Position numbers and translations under genes: made by a program. Shown in pieces: positions 22,836 to 36,146 of a stretch of DNA of 64,000 nt (positions are counted from its first letter, which is position 1; every line of letters begins with the position of its first letter). The notes below the pieces were generated by a model. The model did no database searches and was not told the origin of the DNA. It was given only the letters and a program-made list of their open reading frames with translations. The stretch is from Saturnia japonica (lineage: Eukaryota; Arthropoda; Insecta; Lepidoptera; Saturniidae): the NCBI GenBank assembly GCA_033032175.1, contig CM065304.1, positions 5,270,001 through 5,334,000 of the forward strand, given 5' to 3'.

Positions 22836-25800
22836 ATGTTCCATAAATATATAATTGTATCATTTTTAACTACGTGTGTGTTTTTCGTGTCTGTAAGTAA
22901 TTTTGTTTTATTTTAATCTATGTCATTTTGTGTTTTCTTTTCATTTTCTATAATTATAACACATTTTATAGTAAAATATAGGAACTGTTTAAATATGATC
23001 TTGTTTATGTGTTCAGGCTTTCGAGATTTGTTAGATAACTTTTTGTCTACGTAATCAACACACAATTTATGGTAATTTAATAAATTGCAATACTAAAATG
23101 GTTAATATTCATTGTAATGTAGTGCTTCAAAAATTTAGAAGTATCAAGGTATTATTAGTTTTTGTTGCAAATGACCTACTTAACCTTCCATAAAAGTGAT
23201 CATTGTAATACATAGTAATGTATTTCTCAGTGAAGGATAATATTGTAATATTATATAAATCTAGTGCTTTACCTGTGGCCTATAGCTTCCCTCGCGTCGT
23301 AGTTATGTCTTTTTTATGTTCTAAGTGAATCGATGAATACCAAAAAAATGACAGATTTTCATACAAATTTTCATCCCCCTTTTCACCACCTTAAAGGTTA
23401 AATTTCCATAACTTTTTTTCTTGTGCTTACCTACAGTGTAAAAGGACCCCTCATGTAAATTTTCAAAGTTCTAGCCCCAGTGTTTGGACTGTGTGTTGTT
23501 GATATGTCAGTCAATCAGTCTGTTATCATTTTATATGGATGGATAGTTTTAATGAAGACCATTAATAATTGCCAATGAGAGATTAATTCTATATCAGTTA
23601 TAAAGTAGGCACACCATAAAACATTTACTTTGTTATTAAATTATTAATAAAAATAATTTGATGATATAAAATTACTTTGTAGTTTGCTACAATAATCTGA
23701 ACTGGAACATTCTAGTTTATTTATTAATAACATTTATTAATTAACTATTTATTTAACCAACTACAAAAAAAAGGAGGTTACTCAATTCCAATGTATTAGG
23801 AGTAAAATAAGTTTCTGCCGTTTTTTAACACAAATTAAATATTTATTATAGAAGAACGGTAATATAAATTTATTTAAAATATTGCCCATCAATTGCAACC
23901 ACTTTTTCCCATCTCTCAGGCAGCATTTGAATCCCACGTCTGAAGAACTTGTCTTTTGAGGCTATCCACGAATCAACCCAATTTTTGGTATCCTCATAAG
24001 ATGTGAACCGCTGCGCCGTCAGAGCATGTGCCATGGACCGGAACAGGTGATAATCGGACGGTGCAATGTCTGGTAAATATGGCGGGTGGGGTAACACTTC
24101 CCAATCAAGTGTTTCCAAGTACTTTTTCACGGGAGCCGCAACATATGGACGAGCATTGTCATGCAGAAGAATAATTTTTTCGTGTCTAGAATAGTATTGA
24201 GGGCGTTTTTCCTTCAGAGCTCGGCTCAATCTCATCAATTGCGTTCGATAGAGGGCTTCAGTAATTGTTTCCGTCAGATTAAGCAACTCATAATAGACTA
24301 CACCTAGTTGATCCCACCAAATACACAGCATAAGTTTTTTTCCGTGAATATTCGGTTTTGCTGTTGATGTTGACGCGTGGCCAGGTAATCCCCATGATTT
24401 TCTTCTTTTTGGATTGTCATAATGTATCCACTTCTCATCACCAGTTACGATACGATGTAAAAAACCCTTTTTTTTATGTCTAGCTAGCAGCATTTCACTT
24501 AAGCATAATCGGCGTTCAATATCTCTCGGCTTTAATTCGTACGGAACCCAATTTCCTTGTTTATGAATAATTCCTAATGATTTTAAACGATGTGAGACTG
24601 CTTGCTGAGTGACTTCTAATGTTAGAGCAAGTTCTTTTTGTGTTTGAGATGAATCTTCCTCCAATAATTCCTCCAATTCTGCATCCTCGTAAATTTTTGG
24701 CCTTCCACTGCGATCTTTGTCTTCTACGTCGAAATCACCGTTTTTAAACTTTTGAAACCACTCTCGACACGTTCTGTCACTCAAAGCACCCTCACCATAT
24801 GCTTCTATGAGCAATTGATGCGCTTCAGCAGCAGATTTCTTTAAATTAAAGAACTAAACGAATATTTCCCGCAAATGACGCTTACTTGGCTCAAATATTG
24901 ACATTTTTAACTTATAAAAATTATATTTTACCAATATAAAATCAACGATATTAATAGGTTATGTTGTTCTTGAATGTTCAAACTATTTTTTAAGCCGGTT
25001 ATCATCTGCGAAAGCTAACCGAAACTCCGTGCCGCGCCATCTACAATAAAACGGCGGAAACTTATTTGTACTCCTAATATATTTTTGTTGTTGGATGGGG
25101 GATATCTCAAGGGTGGTCCCATTTTTGTTTCATTGGCCTTGGACTTTCAACTTTGAGATATACATTTGAGGAAATGTATATCACATTTGAGGAAACTCTT
25201 CAAAACCATTGAAGTTGGTTTTCTTTTTTATTTAAAATTGTCTTGTTAATTAACATTTATTAAATCATATTTTAAATAGAATTAATATCTACTCCATAAT
25301 AAACTTTAACTTCTCTAAGTACTACTATTTTGTAAAGTGCCAGATTTTTATAGATTCCATTTTCATCTAAGAATGTTATGGTAGAGAAAATAAAAATTAT
25401 ATTGATTGGCATAATGACAAAATATACACATGGAAGTAGAGATTGGACCCTTAACTGCATGTTTTTTTGTACTGTTTGTTTGTACTGCATGTACTAATAC
25501 ATAATTATATTAATTAAGTGTTAAACAGTACAGATCAGTACTTAGCATATTGCCTTCCTACCACAGTTTTTCAGTACTCTAGTTACAATTTTTTAATTTT
25601 TCTATACTAAATTCATTTTTTCAGTAAATTATGTAACTACTGTTTATTTCTATTTCTTAACTGCAATCTATGACATCAACTTATACAGTGTATTCCAAAT
25701 ACCCATGGTACATCAATACTTGACAGTTCAGTGAGGCAATTGTGGTACTGTGCCCTCTTTTTGTTTTGCATAACATGAGACTAAAATGTAAATAGATGCA

Positions 25801-28800
25801 GATTGCAGTAAAAAACTTAATATTGATTATTATTGTGTTACAGTTTGTTATATCCCAATGCTAATAATAATAATACTAATAATAAATTTTTGTAACCCAC
25901 TACTGCTCATTTAGCATAAATAAATCTGTTTTATTTATAATATGATTGATTACCTTAAAGTTATGGTGTTCAATGGTTAAAACAGTAAAGTATTAAAATA
26001 GTGTCCCTAGTTCTCCCATTAATAAAATCATGTTCCAAATATTTTTTTAATCCATATTTATTGATAGGATTAACTGTTGGAAAAGGTTCTTATGGAATAT
26101 AGAATGCCCATTTTTGGCCCACTATGAATTTTATAGCTTATTTCATAAGGGTTTTATTTTATGTTTATATATTATATGGATATTACATTTTACTTTTGAT
26201 TTTTTTTATCATTATAGGTTTAATGTGGTGGCCCAAATCTCACCTGATCTTAAGTGATGATGTGGCCCAAGATGATTGCATGTTATGCCTAGTGGAAGAC
26301 TGGCTCTCAAGGGGTGTTTGGGTACAGATTTTCAACTTGAGGGTGGTAGGCATTAGAAAAAGTCATATCACCATGCTATGGTTTCATCACAATATTTTCC
26401 GTCACCTGAAAACTGAGGGGAAAGCAGGTATTTGAACTCATGGCGATCGACGATAGTTAATTGTTATGTAAAAAGTGGTAGCTACTTACTTTATTTAAAT
26501 AAAAACTGATTTATTATAAAACCCCAACTTTTTACAAATCAACTTCTTAGCCAATTAAATAGGAAAATTGTATATCATAATTTCCATATATTTTTACATG
26601 TGTTCACCTAGGGGCAAAATGTCTATGGATGGTGGGTGTTCCCTTTTGACATTCACAAAGACAGAGTAATTTAGTGGTTTAATGTTATAATTAAGACAAT
26701 ATCTTCCCTTAGAAGGAGACCTTCCTCTGTAGAGGAATTTATACGGGCTTATATGTTTTCCTTTTTCTAGGGTGCATATGAGGACAAAAGATGTAAATGT
26801 GTCTGTCCGAGTTTGGCAGCAGTTTTCAATAACACAGCAGACACTCGCCGCAATCCCTTCATTGACAATGTTGCTCCAAATCAGTGGTCAGTAAAAGCTT
26901 AAACTATATTTTCAATCTTAAATAAGCACGGCTAAATGAAGGGTTAGGCTAGGGTATTAACAAATCAATGAATTTTATATTATAGGGATTACGTAATATA
27001 AGTCATACTAGGGACTATTGTGTACCAAAGTTTACCTAGATTTTGAAGTATGTCATTTCGGCCATTTGCTTGAATGAAGGCTATTTATTTATTTTTTTAT
27101 TTAAGTATCGTATATACTTTCAAAAGCATTTACTAAAAACTGTTGTTTTGACATTACAAACTGATCCTTCAATTTTATTTAATTGTATATCAATAAATCA
27201 AATATTTTCATGTTCACTTTTTGTATTGATAAGAGATGGCGCTGTCACGATCTTTTTAATAGGTATCCTTTGATTTTTTACATCGTGTATGAGGGTTTGT
27301 TTTTATAAATGAATTGTGATTTTATTTAGATGTATAGATGTGAAGCAAAAGCATTCAGTATCTTTTTAAGTGTATTGCGTGCACAGAAGACTGAGATTTG
27401 GCATGGTTAAAGTTTATATGGAGAAAGAGTGCAGAAACCTAAAATGTATCTACAAGGTGTCCAGAAAGGGTATCGGGTATTTGTAAGTTCAATGAAACAA
27501 AAATTATTTGTATGCAATAAAAAAGTTTATTGTTTAATATTAGCATATGAGTTGGAGAATTATTTGGAAAAGATGATGTTATCCAAATGATGACCGTTAC
27601 GTTGCTGGCACTCTTCTAAACGGAAACGAAGATTGGCGATAACACGTTGACACATAGCTATCGATATTGCTGCCATTTCTGACCTGATGTTTTGCTTTAA
27701 CTGGGTTAGATTCGTCGGATTGGTTTGATAAACCTTACTTTTAAGGTATCCCTATGCAAAATAGTCAAGCGGGCTAAGGTCGGGGCTTCTGGGAGGCCAG
27801 TTGATGTTACCCCTTCGCGAAATGACTTTATTAGGGAATAATTCGTTAACAACTTCCATTGAGTCATTTGAGGTATGGCAAGTGGCTCCATCTTGCTGGA
27901 ACCACGTTCTTGAGTTGAAACCTGCAAACTCCTGCAACTCTGGGACCAAAAAATTTCGCAACATATCGCAATAACGGTCACTATTCACATTAATTGCTCG
28001 GCCTCGTTGATCTTCATGAAAATAAGGACCAATTATGCCTTTAGCAGACATAGCGGCCCAAACAACGACCTTTGGGCTATGCAGGGGTCGTTCATGCTTT
28101 CGTCTCGGATTCTCCACTGCCCAGTACCGACAATTCTGCTTATTAACATGACCATTCAGGTGAAAATTTGCTTCGTCACTGAACAGTATGTTGTTAAAGT
28201 TGTTAAATCGCTGCAGCATTTCGTTCGCAAAATTCAGTCGATTAGCATAGTCCGTATCCTTCAATTCTTGAACCAATTGAATTTTATAGGCTTTTAGATG
28301 TAAGTCTTTCTTTAAAATCGAATGTAAAGACGCTTTCGGATGGATAAAGACGGATTTTGACGAACCGACGCCTCAACTTCTTCAATTGTTTCTTCATCGC
28401 GAACTGAACGAGGACGACCAGAGTTTTGAATTTTAACTGTTGCACCTGTATTCTCGAACATCCTGATCAATTACCTAATGCTATCGTCACTTGGCGCGTG
28501 GCGTATACGATATTCCGCACGATAGAGACGTTGAGCAGTCACTATTGAATCACCATTACGATAATACGCTCGTACGCAAAATGCGCGATGCGTCCCCGAG
28601 TACTGTTCCATCGTGACTAAAACTCCACAAAATGGCGGACGCCACGAACCCCTCCCCGCACCCTTTAGACGGCCCGTTTCGAATATGGCGCGAAAACAAA
28701 TACCCGATACCCTTTCTGGACACCTTGTATAATAGCTATTACTAATATAATTAACTAAATAAATTAATACTGCGAATCCTAAGCCAACCATTCCATTTAA

Positions 28801-30975
28801 CTTAGACCCCCCAAAATATTGACATTGTCACTCAATGTAAAGTTACAGCAAGTGATGCAGATAATACTCATTGTTTATGAATACTTTAAATGTCAAACAG
28901 AAAATAGTCTGTGATCAAAAAGTCGTTGGTCGGAATTCGACCTTAAGGCGCTCGCTAGTAATATTAAATATTACTGTGACTGCGAGCCTACTCCACGCAT
29001 TTGCTCACATTTCCCTTCCCCGCAACACAACCCACCCCAATTATCGTCTGTCGGCCACATAGGACGGTCGCGCTTGTACGTCTATAGTTCATATTTATTT
29101 AATTTTTAATACTGTATCTTTGGATATTTCAATTCCAGTAGATACTGTATCTATCTGTCTTTGACTTTGATAATGCTTTTTTCTGTCATTTGAAGCCTAT
29201 AGACAAAGATAGTTAAACAAAAAATTATATAAATTTTGCAGTAATTGTGAAGGACTGGTTCTACCGCGTATTGGAAATGTACTCGATGGGAGGGAACAAG
29301 AATTCTGTCCACGCTGTGAATGTAAATATGAGAACAGGAACACTAAAGTTATTCAAGTAAATAATTTTTTTAAATGACTTTTGTAATATAAATACTGTAT
29401 TAAAATATATAATAATTCATAATGATTGCAAATGATTGACAGATCCTTCTACTGTGATCTTGATGTCCTAGGATTGTGTTACAAATGATATGAAAATTTG
29501 TGTAGAAGTATAATCTCTAGAACAACCAGTAAGATTTGAAAAAATCTTTTTGCTTTTTGTAGCATATTTATTGACGAAGGTTACAGGCTATATAACTTCA
29601 CTCCATGACTCTAAGAAGTGGAGCAGTATTTCTGGAAAGTTGTAGCTAATTACGCAAAGTGTGAACAATGATATGCTACACGGGGGTGTTAGCAGCGGTG
29701 TTGTGGACGGTTGGTCGAAGAAATTTTACACAGTAGTAAATAATCATCATGAACATGCCCATCAGTATGATTAGGAAATGGCCAAATACTGTTTCCTTCC
29801 ATGGAAAATGTTTTGTTTATCTGTCTGTCTATGTCCCATTTTCAAATCGATTTTGATTAGTTTTTGCAATTTGTTATCCATTTATGCTTCAGCTTAGGGC
29901 ATAGACACTTTTGATATTACTTTAATTTTTTTATCGAAATATGTTACATGACTTGTATTTAATACCTATTTATAAAACATTATGTTCCCTGTAAGGTTAT
30001 TTTTGGGAAAAAAATTATGAATGGTAATAAATTTTGAGGTGTATAAATTTGTTGATATAAATTTTTTTCTAGTTATAATGAAAGATAATATGTATATTTT
30101 TTTCTCTTTATTTAGGTGGTGGTAATTATTGTGATATGGGTGATCATGCTACTCGTGGTATACATGGGCTTCCTGATCTGCCTCGACCCTCTTATAAATA
30201 AAAGGGCTAAAGCTTCCTACCAGGAACACACCAATGAAGATGTATGTATATTTTTTTATTTTGTTACTTGCTAGTATTTTAGAAGTATTCTTAACTGATT
30301 TTGATGAAATTTAGTACAAGGGAAGTCTAAGTATTTACATAATTGATGGGCTATAAGAATTGTCAATATTACTTCTAGAAATAAAAAAAAAAGTTCAAAA
30401 AATTTAATTTTCATCAATTCTCAACTGGTTTTGATCAAATTTTGTAGACGGGGAGCATACATCATACTATTATTGAGAGGCTATAAAAATCGTTAATAAT
30501 GTATTAGCAATTGTAGATTAGAATAACAATTTTCAACCGATTTTGATGAAAATTGTACACGGAAAATGCATGCTACTGCACATTTGATACGGCATATGAA
30601 TTGTCAATAATATGAGTAAAATTAAAATTACGGGATAAAAATAACTACTTTTATACTATGATAATAACGAACTTTTACACTTCGTGTTACGAAAACTTTT
30701 TATAATGTCTAAATTCGCTATAGAGTTTACACTGTACGTAATTTCAGGTCGATTCTAGTTTCCACTTTTCTTATCATCCAATAATATGGTAGATAGCGCA
30801 AATCCTCATAAAATAACTTTTTTAACAGGATGAGAGTACAGCGGGTGGTCCGTCCCAACAGATGGGCGTTCGTGGTAACGTGCTCAACCGGGTGACGCAT
30901 CAACAGGACAAGTGGAAGAGGCAGGTGCGCGAGCAACGCCGTAACATCTATGACAGGCACACAATGCTAAATTAA
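22836..30975 (+). CDS. TMEM9: Transmembrane protein 9 (TMEM9), five coding exons, 186 aa
   Basis: Coding exons are 22836-22892, 26771-26886, 29242-29356, 30116-30241 and 30829-30975; all have GT/AG introns and matching phases. Exon 1 is a signal peptide (MFHKYIIVSFLTTCVFFVS). Exon 2 gives the lumenal cysteine motif EDKRCKCVCPS. Exon 3 gives CNCEGLVLPRIGN and EFCPRCECKYENRNT. Exon 4 is the single membrane segment, VVVIIVIWVIMLLVVYMGFL, followed by ICLDPLINKR. Exon 5 is the cytosolic tail ending KRQVREQRRNIYDRHTMLN. TMEM9 proteins are about 183 aa type I membrane proteins of late endosomes and lysosomes. In vertebrates they are linked to V-ATPase and to CLC chloride/proton exchangers. Length and motif order match the family throughout. 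AATAAA lies at 31032-31037. The first intron (3.9 kb) and second intron each contain a mariner-type element on the opposite strand. Confidence 0.92.
23280..23540 (+). repeat. Dispersed LINE-tail-like repeat fragment in TMEM9 intron 1
   Basis: Phrases such as 'ccccctttTcaccaccttaa' and 'cagtcaatcagtctg' recall a common lepidopteran repeat, from memory only. Confidence 0.35.
23796..25077 (-). mobile_element. Full-length mariner element, 1282 bp
   Basis: The left end TTAGGAGTAAAATAAGTTTC (from 23796) and right end (reverse complement TTAGGAGTACAAATAAGTTT, to 25077) form about 30-bp inverted repeats. A TA dinucleotide flanks each end (23794-23795 and 25078-25079), the mariner target duplication. 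The transposase gene fills the minus strand. Confidence 0.93.
23870..24904 (-). pseudogene. Mariner transposase (DD34D), one premature stop
   Basis: The start codon at 24904 gives MSIFEPSKRHLREIFV, then TAG at codon 17, then the frame is open for 327 codons to the stop at 23870-23872. Total is 344 codons, the usual mariner length. Helix-turn-helix domains occupy about residues 1-110 (ALSDRTCREWFQKFKNGDF and TQQAVSHRLKSLGI). Catalytic residues in full-length numbering are Asp156 (VTGDEKWIHYDNP), Asp249 (LLHDNARP) and Asp284 (PDIAPSDYHLFRSM), with 34 residues between the last two. The enzyme cuts and pastes the element at TA sites. All catalytic residues remain, so this copy has only one visible inactivating change. 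It lies antisense within TMEM9 intron 1. Confidence 0.92.
26190..26460 (+). repeat. SINE-like/dispersed repeat fragment
   Basis: The segment 'tggtggcccaaatctcacc...gtggcccaagatg...ggtatttgaactcat' looks like a decayed short repeat with a promoter-derived end. The open frame across it (26124-26435) has no protein features. Weak call from memory. Confidence 0.3.
27453..28727 (-). mobile_element. DD41D mariner-like element with perfect 32-bp inverted repeats, 1275 bp
   Basis: The left end starts CAAGGTGTCCAGAAAGGGTA and continues for 32 bp; the right end is its exact reverse complement. TA flanks both ends (27451-27452 and 28728-28729). The transposase remnant lies on the minus strand. Perfect inverted repeats suggest a fairly recent insertion. 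It lies antisense in TMEM9 intron 2. Confidence 0.92.
27560..28611 (-). pseudogene. DD41D mariner-type transposase, broken by two stops and a frameshift
   Basis: It starts MEQYSGTHRAFCVRAYYRNG at 28611. A helix-turn-helix region follows with a stop after SDDSIR (28471), then GRPRSVRDEETIEEVEAS, then a frame change near 28300. The catalytic part contains ILFSDEANFHLNGHVNKQ (first Asp), RTWFQQDGATCHTSND (second Asp) and PPRSPDLSPLDYF (third Asp). There are 41 residues between the second and third Asp. After LDYFA comes TAG, where relatives read LW, then GYLKSKVY and an otherwise open tail to the stop at 27560-27562. DD41D is a known branch of the Tc1/mariner superfamily. Visible lesions are few, which fits a young but dead copy. 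Confidence 0.88.
29400..29780. other. TMEM9 intron 3 with repeat fragment
   Basis: 29545-29760 ('gaaggttacaggctatataac...gctacacgggggtg') resembles fragments of a dispersed lepidopteran repeat. No coding sequence seen. Confidence 0.3.
30300..30650 (-). repeat. Dispersed degenerate repeat, reversed copy, TMEM9 intron 4
   Basis: Three loose blocks with 'gattttgatgaaa' and 'tgtacacggaaaat'-type phrases in reverse orientation of the 61248-61890 copy. Confidence 0.6.
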
Positions 30976-31689
30976 CTGGTAAACGGCTCATAATAATAAA
31001 AATGAGAATAGGTACAATATCGAAATCAGACAATAAATGTTTTCAAAAAAATATAAATATAAAATTAAATTTTAATTTAAACTTTACAGCATAAACGAAA
31101 GTAACAACACATTCCAGTTTATATGTTCGTATGATATTTTAATTACAGTTCTATTATTGAAATGATTTTAAAAGTATCAATAAATATGAGTAAAGTATCA
31201 AAATCAATATCGGTCTTCACTTCAACCTTAAGTACAACCCTTGCCAAGGATCTTGAAGGTAAAACCAAATAGCGGAAAAAACAAAATAAAAGATGGTATA
31301 TTTCAAAATTGTTGAGCTTTAAAACTACAAATAAATTAAAAGTACAACCGCATTCGATTAATTCAGTTTATTGATTTTTTTACTTTTGTCTACTCTAGTT
31401 TTAAGGGCCATGAATGTAATGATGCACGTAGTAAGAAAAAAAGTAAAAACATCTCAAAAATTGTAAACACGAAATTATTTAGTATTATGTCGTGCTGTAT
31501 TTGTAAGCATAATTATTAATAGTCGAAATGCATCTTTTTAGGTTACCTGTATCAAATTTTGCACGACGTGAAAATTTACTTTTTATGGATACGTAATGCA
31601 ACTTTTCTTATAGTGATTAAACTTTGACATAATCCATATAATAGAATACTTAATTAACTTTACTTAATTAATTAAATTGACTTAATTAA
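30976..31689. other. TMEM9 3' UTR and non-coding stretch
   Basis: AATAAA at 31032-31037 probably ends the TMEM9 message. Beyond it the sequence is AT-rich, with no gene recognised. Confidence 0.45.
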
Positions 31690-32342
31690 CGTTTACTGCG
31701 ACATCGTTTAGAACAACATGCCGGTTATAATAACCTAAAACAAAGGTCCCGGCTGAATGCTATATGACCGCCTTATTAAAAACATTGCTATAAACAACAT
31801 TGCTAATAACGACATACCTCATAAAACGACCACATTTAACTAATATTGCGGAGAATTAGATCTGTTAGAGCGACCGGCTAAGCTGTATTGTAAACAATTT
31901 GAATAGGTATCCATATTTGTCTTCAATGGATATTAAAATCAGGAAAGAAAATAGGATTTAGTTTAGTGTAGGGTCTTTTCTAATTCTTAGAAACAAAACA
32001 CGTGCATGCAGTAGAATCAAAGCCCGCTTCTTTATATCTCTTCAGTTAGTTTGTTACTTATCTATACACAAGGCGCACCAAAACTTTGTGGAGTTATTCG
32101 TGAAACTTTCAAAATGTCGCAATGAAAAAGAAAACAAATTAATATTGAAGAAATATCGCGTATTATATCCAAGCTAGAGAGCGGAATTTCAAACAAAGAC
32201 TTAGCAAAGGAATATGGTGTACCACACTCGACAATTTCAACCATTTGGAAAGAGCGAGAAATAATTCAAACGCTTTATGACAATAATTTTTTGAACATGA
32301 AACGAGTCAGAACAACGAAGAATACGAATATTGAGGAAACTT
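31690..32342 (+). mobile_element. Pogo/Tigger-type transposon, 5' half
   Basis: 31690-32010 matches the reverse complement of 52510-52825, the outer part of the second pogo copy. A CENP-B-type helix-turn-helix frame starts at 32114 (MSQ, then TGA, then KRKQINIEEISRIISKLESG and KDLAKEYGVPHSTISTIWKE). It is cut at 32342 where an RTE-like LINE fragment begins. The left inverted repeat is incomplete. The early stop and missing catalytic half make it inactive. Confidence 0.8.
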
Positions 32343-32689
32343 TAAACGAAAGCGCAGAAATCTTTTTGGTTGGCATCCAAAACCTTTCCTACGAATCCGC
32401 GAAGCGCAAAGGGTTGGGCCGTGTATACTCTTTCTGGCCTATATCCTCCTTGAGATTCCCAGAAAAACCTTTCGGATATGTCTTGCATCTTTTTATCGTC
32501 AAAATCTTAGTATATACCTTACTTGCTAAGCTGACAAGCTGATGGCACTATAGTTGATACAGCTCATTCGTAATCCCGTTACCTAATAGAAAGGCACGAT
32601 GACTGCTCGACCCATTTTCCAGCAAAGATTGATTGATGAATCTTGATGTTTCGGATGATTGATCCACCGTGTTTGACCATTACAGCTGT
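32343..32689 (+). repeat. 347-bp direct repeat, left copy (RTE-like LINE fragment)
   Basis: Matches 49952-50298 without gaps and with 4 mismatches. On the minus strand it encodes part of an RTE-type reverse transcriptase. It joins the pogo fragment abruptly. Confidence 0.95.
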
Positions 32690-32919
32690 CCAATTTATCC
32701 TACGACATATAAATTGTTCACAGTATTAATCTTATCGATAAATTAACGCGATAAACTTTATCGCATAATGTGAATAAGAACAACTACAAATGAAAATCAG
32801 ATAAATAATTTAATATAAAATTGTTTATTATTTAATTATTTTTTTAAATTAATAATATCATAATACTGTAGACTCGTGGTCCACACCTTTTTTAAAATAC
32901 CGTTAAAAACAGATAAATT
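32690..32919. other. AT-rich spacer before the satellite
   Basis: Contains TTATCGATAAATTAACGCGA, with a TATCGATA palindrome at about 32734. Otherwise nothing recognised. Confidence 0.35.
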
Positions 32920-35900
32920 TCTACATACTAAAAACTAAGTGAGCATTTTATATCTAAATATGTATATCGCTGGGGTTCCTCGGCGTGTCCGCTGACGTTA
33001 ATGTTGTATTCACTGTTTCGTTCAGCTCGAAGCTTTATATATACATATATATAGGCGCCTTAACACTACGTTTGGTTCATCCCACAGCGCTTGTTCTAAT
33101 AATTAATATATATATATATATATATATATTATTATTTCAAATATTACAATAATAAAACGAATAGCATACTAAAAATTAAGTGAGCATTTTATATCTAAAT
33201 ATGTATATCGCTGGGGTTCCTCGGCGTGTCCGCTGACGTTAATGTTGTATTCACTGTTTCGTTCAGCTCGAAGCTTTATATATATATATAGGCGCCTTAA
33301 CACTACGTTTGGTTCATCCCACAGCGCCAGTTCTAATAATTAATATATATATATATATTATTATTATTTCAAATATTACAATAATAAAACTAATAGCATA
33401 CTAAAAACTAAGTGAGCACTTTATATCTAAATATGTATATCGCTGGGGTTCGTCGGCGTGTCCGCTGACGTTAATGTTGTATTCACTGTTTCGTTCAGCT
33501 CGAAGCTTTAATATATATATAGGCGCCTTAACACTACGTTTGGTTCATCCCACAGCGCCAGTTCTAATAATTAATATATATATATATTATTATTTCAAAT
33601 ATTACAATAATACAACTAATAGCATACTAAAAAACTAAGTGAGCAATTTATCTAAATATGTATATCGCTGGGGTTCGTCGGCGTGTCCGCTGACGTTAAT
33701 GTTGTATTCACTGTTTCGTTCAGCTCGAAGCTTTATATATATATATAGGCGCCTTAACACTACGTTTGGTTCATCCCACAGCGCCAGTTCTAATAATTAA
33801 ATATATATATATTATTATTTCAAATATTACAATAATACAACTAATAGCATACTAAAAACTAAGTGAGCAATTTATCTAAATATGTATATCGCTGGGGTTC
33901 GTCGGCGTGTCCGCTGACGTTAATGTTGTATTCACTGTTTCGTTCAGCTCGAAGCTTTATATATATATATAGGCGCCTTAACACTACGTTTGGTTCATCC
34001 CACAGCGCCAGTTCTAATAATTAATATATATATATTTATTATTTCAAATATTACAATAATAAGTCTAATAGCACACTAAAAACTAAGTGAGCACTTTATC
34101 TAAATATGTATATCGCTGGGTTTCTCGGCGTGTCCGCTGACTTTAATGTTATATTCACTGTTTCGTTCAGCTCGAAGCTTTTATATATATATATATATAG
34201 GCGCCTTAACACTACGTTTGGCTCATCCCACAGCGCCAGTTCTAATAATTAATATATATATATATAATATATATTATTATTATTTCAAATATTACAATAA
34301 TAAAACTAATAGCATACTATAAACTAAGTGAGCACTTTATATCTAAATATGTATATCGCTGGGGTTCGTCGGCGTGTCCGCTGACGTTAATGTTGTATTC
34401 ACTGTTTCGTTCAGCTCGAAGCTTTATATATATATATAGGCGCCTTAACACTACGTTTGGTTCATCCCACAGCGCCAGTTCTAATAATTAATATATATAT
34501 ATATTATTATTTCAAATATTACAATAATACAACTAATAGCATACTAAAAACTAAGTGAGCAATTTATCTAAATATGTATATCGCTGGGGTTCGTCCGTGT
34601 CCGCTGACGTTAATGTTGTATTCACTGTTTCGTTCAGCTCGAAGCTTTATATATATATATAGGCGCCTTAACACTACGTTTGGTTCATCCCACAGCGCCA
34701 GTTCTAATAATTAATATATATATATTATTATTTCAAATATTACAATAATAAACTAATAGCATACTAAAAACTAAGTGAGCAATTTATCTAAATATGTATA
34801 TCGCTGGGGTTCGTCGGCGTGTCCGCTGACGTTAATGTTGTATTCACTGTTTCGTTCAGCTCGAAGCTTTATATATATATATAGGCGCCTTAACACTACG
34901 TTTGGTTCATCCCACAGCGCCAGTTCTAATAATTAATATATATATATTATTATTTCAAATATTACAATAATAAGTCTAATAGCACACTAAAAACTAAGTG
35001 AGCACTTTATCTAAATATGTATATCGCTGGGTTTCTCGGCGTGTCCGCTGATTTTAATGTTGTATTCACTGTTTCGTTCAGCTCGAAGCTTTTATATATA
35101 TATAGGCGCCTTAACACTACGTTTGGTTCATCCCACAGCGCCAGTTCTAATAATTAATATATATATATTATTATTTCAAATATTACAATAATAAGTCTAA
35201 TAGCACACTAAAAACTAAGTGAGCACTTTATCTAAATATGTATATCGCTGGGGTTTCTCGGCGTGTCCGCTGACTTTAATGTTATATTCACTGTTTCGTT
35301 CAGCTCGAAGCTTTTATATATATATATATATAGGCGCCTTAACACTACGTTTGGTTCATCCCACAGCGCCAGTTCTAATAATTAATATATATATATATTA
35401 TTATTTCAAATTTACAATAATACAACTAATAGCATACTAAAAACTAAGTGAGCAATTTATCTAAATATGTATATCGCTGGGGTTCGTCGGCGTGTCCGCT
35501 GACGTTAATGTTGTATTCACTGTTTCGTTCAGCTCGAAGCTTTTATATATATATAGGCGCCTTAACACTACGTTTGGTTCATCCCACAGCGCCAGTTCTA
35601 ATAATTAATATATATATATATTATTATTTCAAATATTACAATAATACAACTAATAGCATACTAAAAACTAAGTGAGCAATTTATCTAAATATGTATATCG
35701 CTGGGGTTCGTCGGCGTGTCCGCTGACGTTAATGTTGTATTCACTGTTTCGTTCAGCTCGAAGCTTTATATATATATATAGGCGCCTTAACACTACGTTT
35801 GGTTCATCCCACAGCGCCAGTTCTAATAATTAATATATATATATTATTATTTCAAATATTACAATAATACAACTAATAGCATACTAAAAACTAAGTGAGC

Positions 35901-36146
35901 AATTTATCTAAATATGTATATCGCTGGGGTTCGTCGGCGTGTCCGCTGACGTTAATGTTGTATTCACTGTTTCGTTCAGCTCGAAGCTTTATATATATAT
36001 ATAGGCGCCTTAACACTACGTTTGGTTCATCCCACAGCGCCAGTTCTAATAATTAATATATATATATTATTATTTCAAATATTACAATAATAAGTCTAAT
36101 AGCACACTAAAAACTAAGTGAGCACTTTATCTAAATATGTATATCG

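Noticed and set aside
26124..26435. 103-codon frame in TMEM9 intron 2 region
   Set aside because: It spans a repeat-like segment and an AT-rich lead; no protein feature or splice context.
32290..32542. Plus-strand frame of 83 codons joining pogo and the 347-bp repeat
   Set aside because: It crosses a junction between two unrelated transposon pieces; the second half is antisense LINE sequence.
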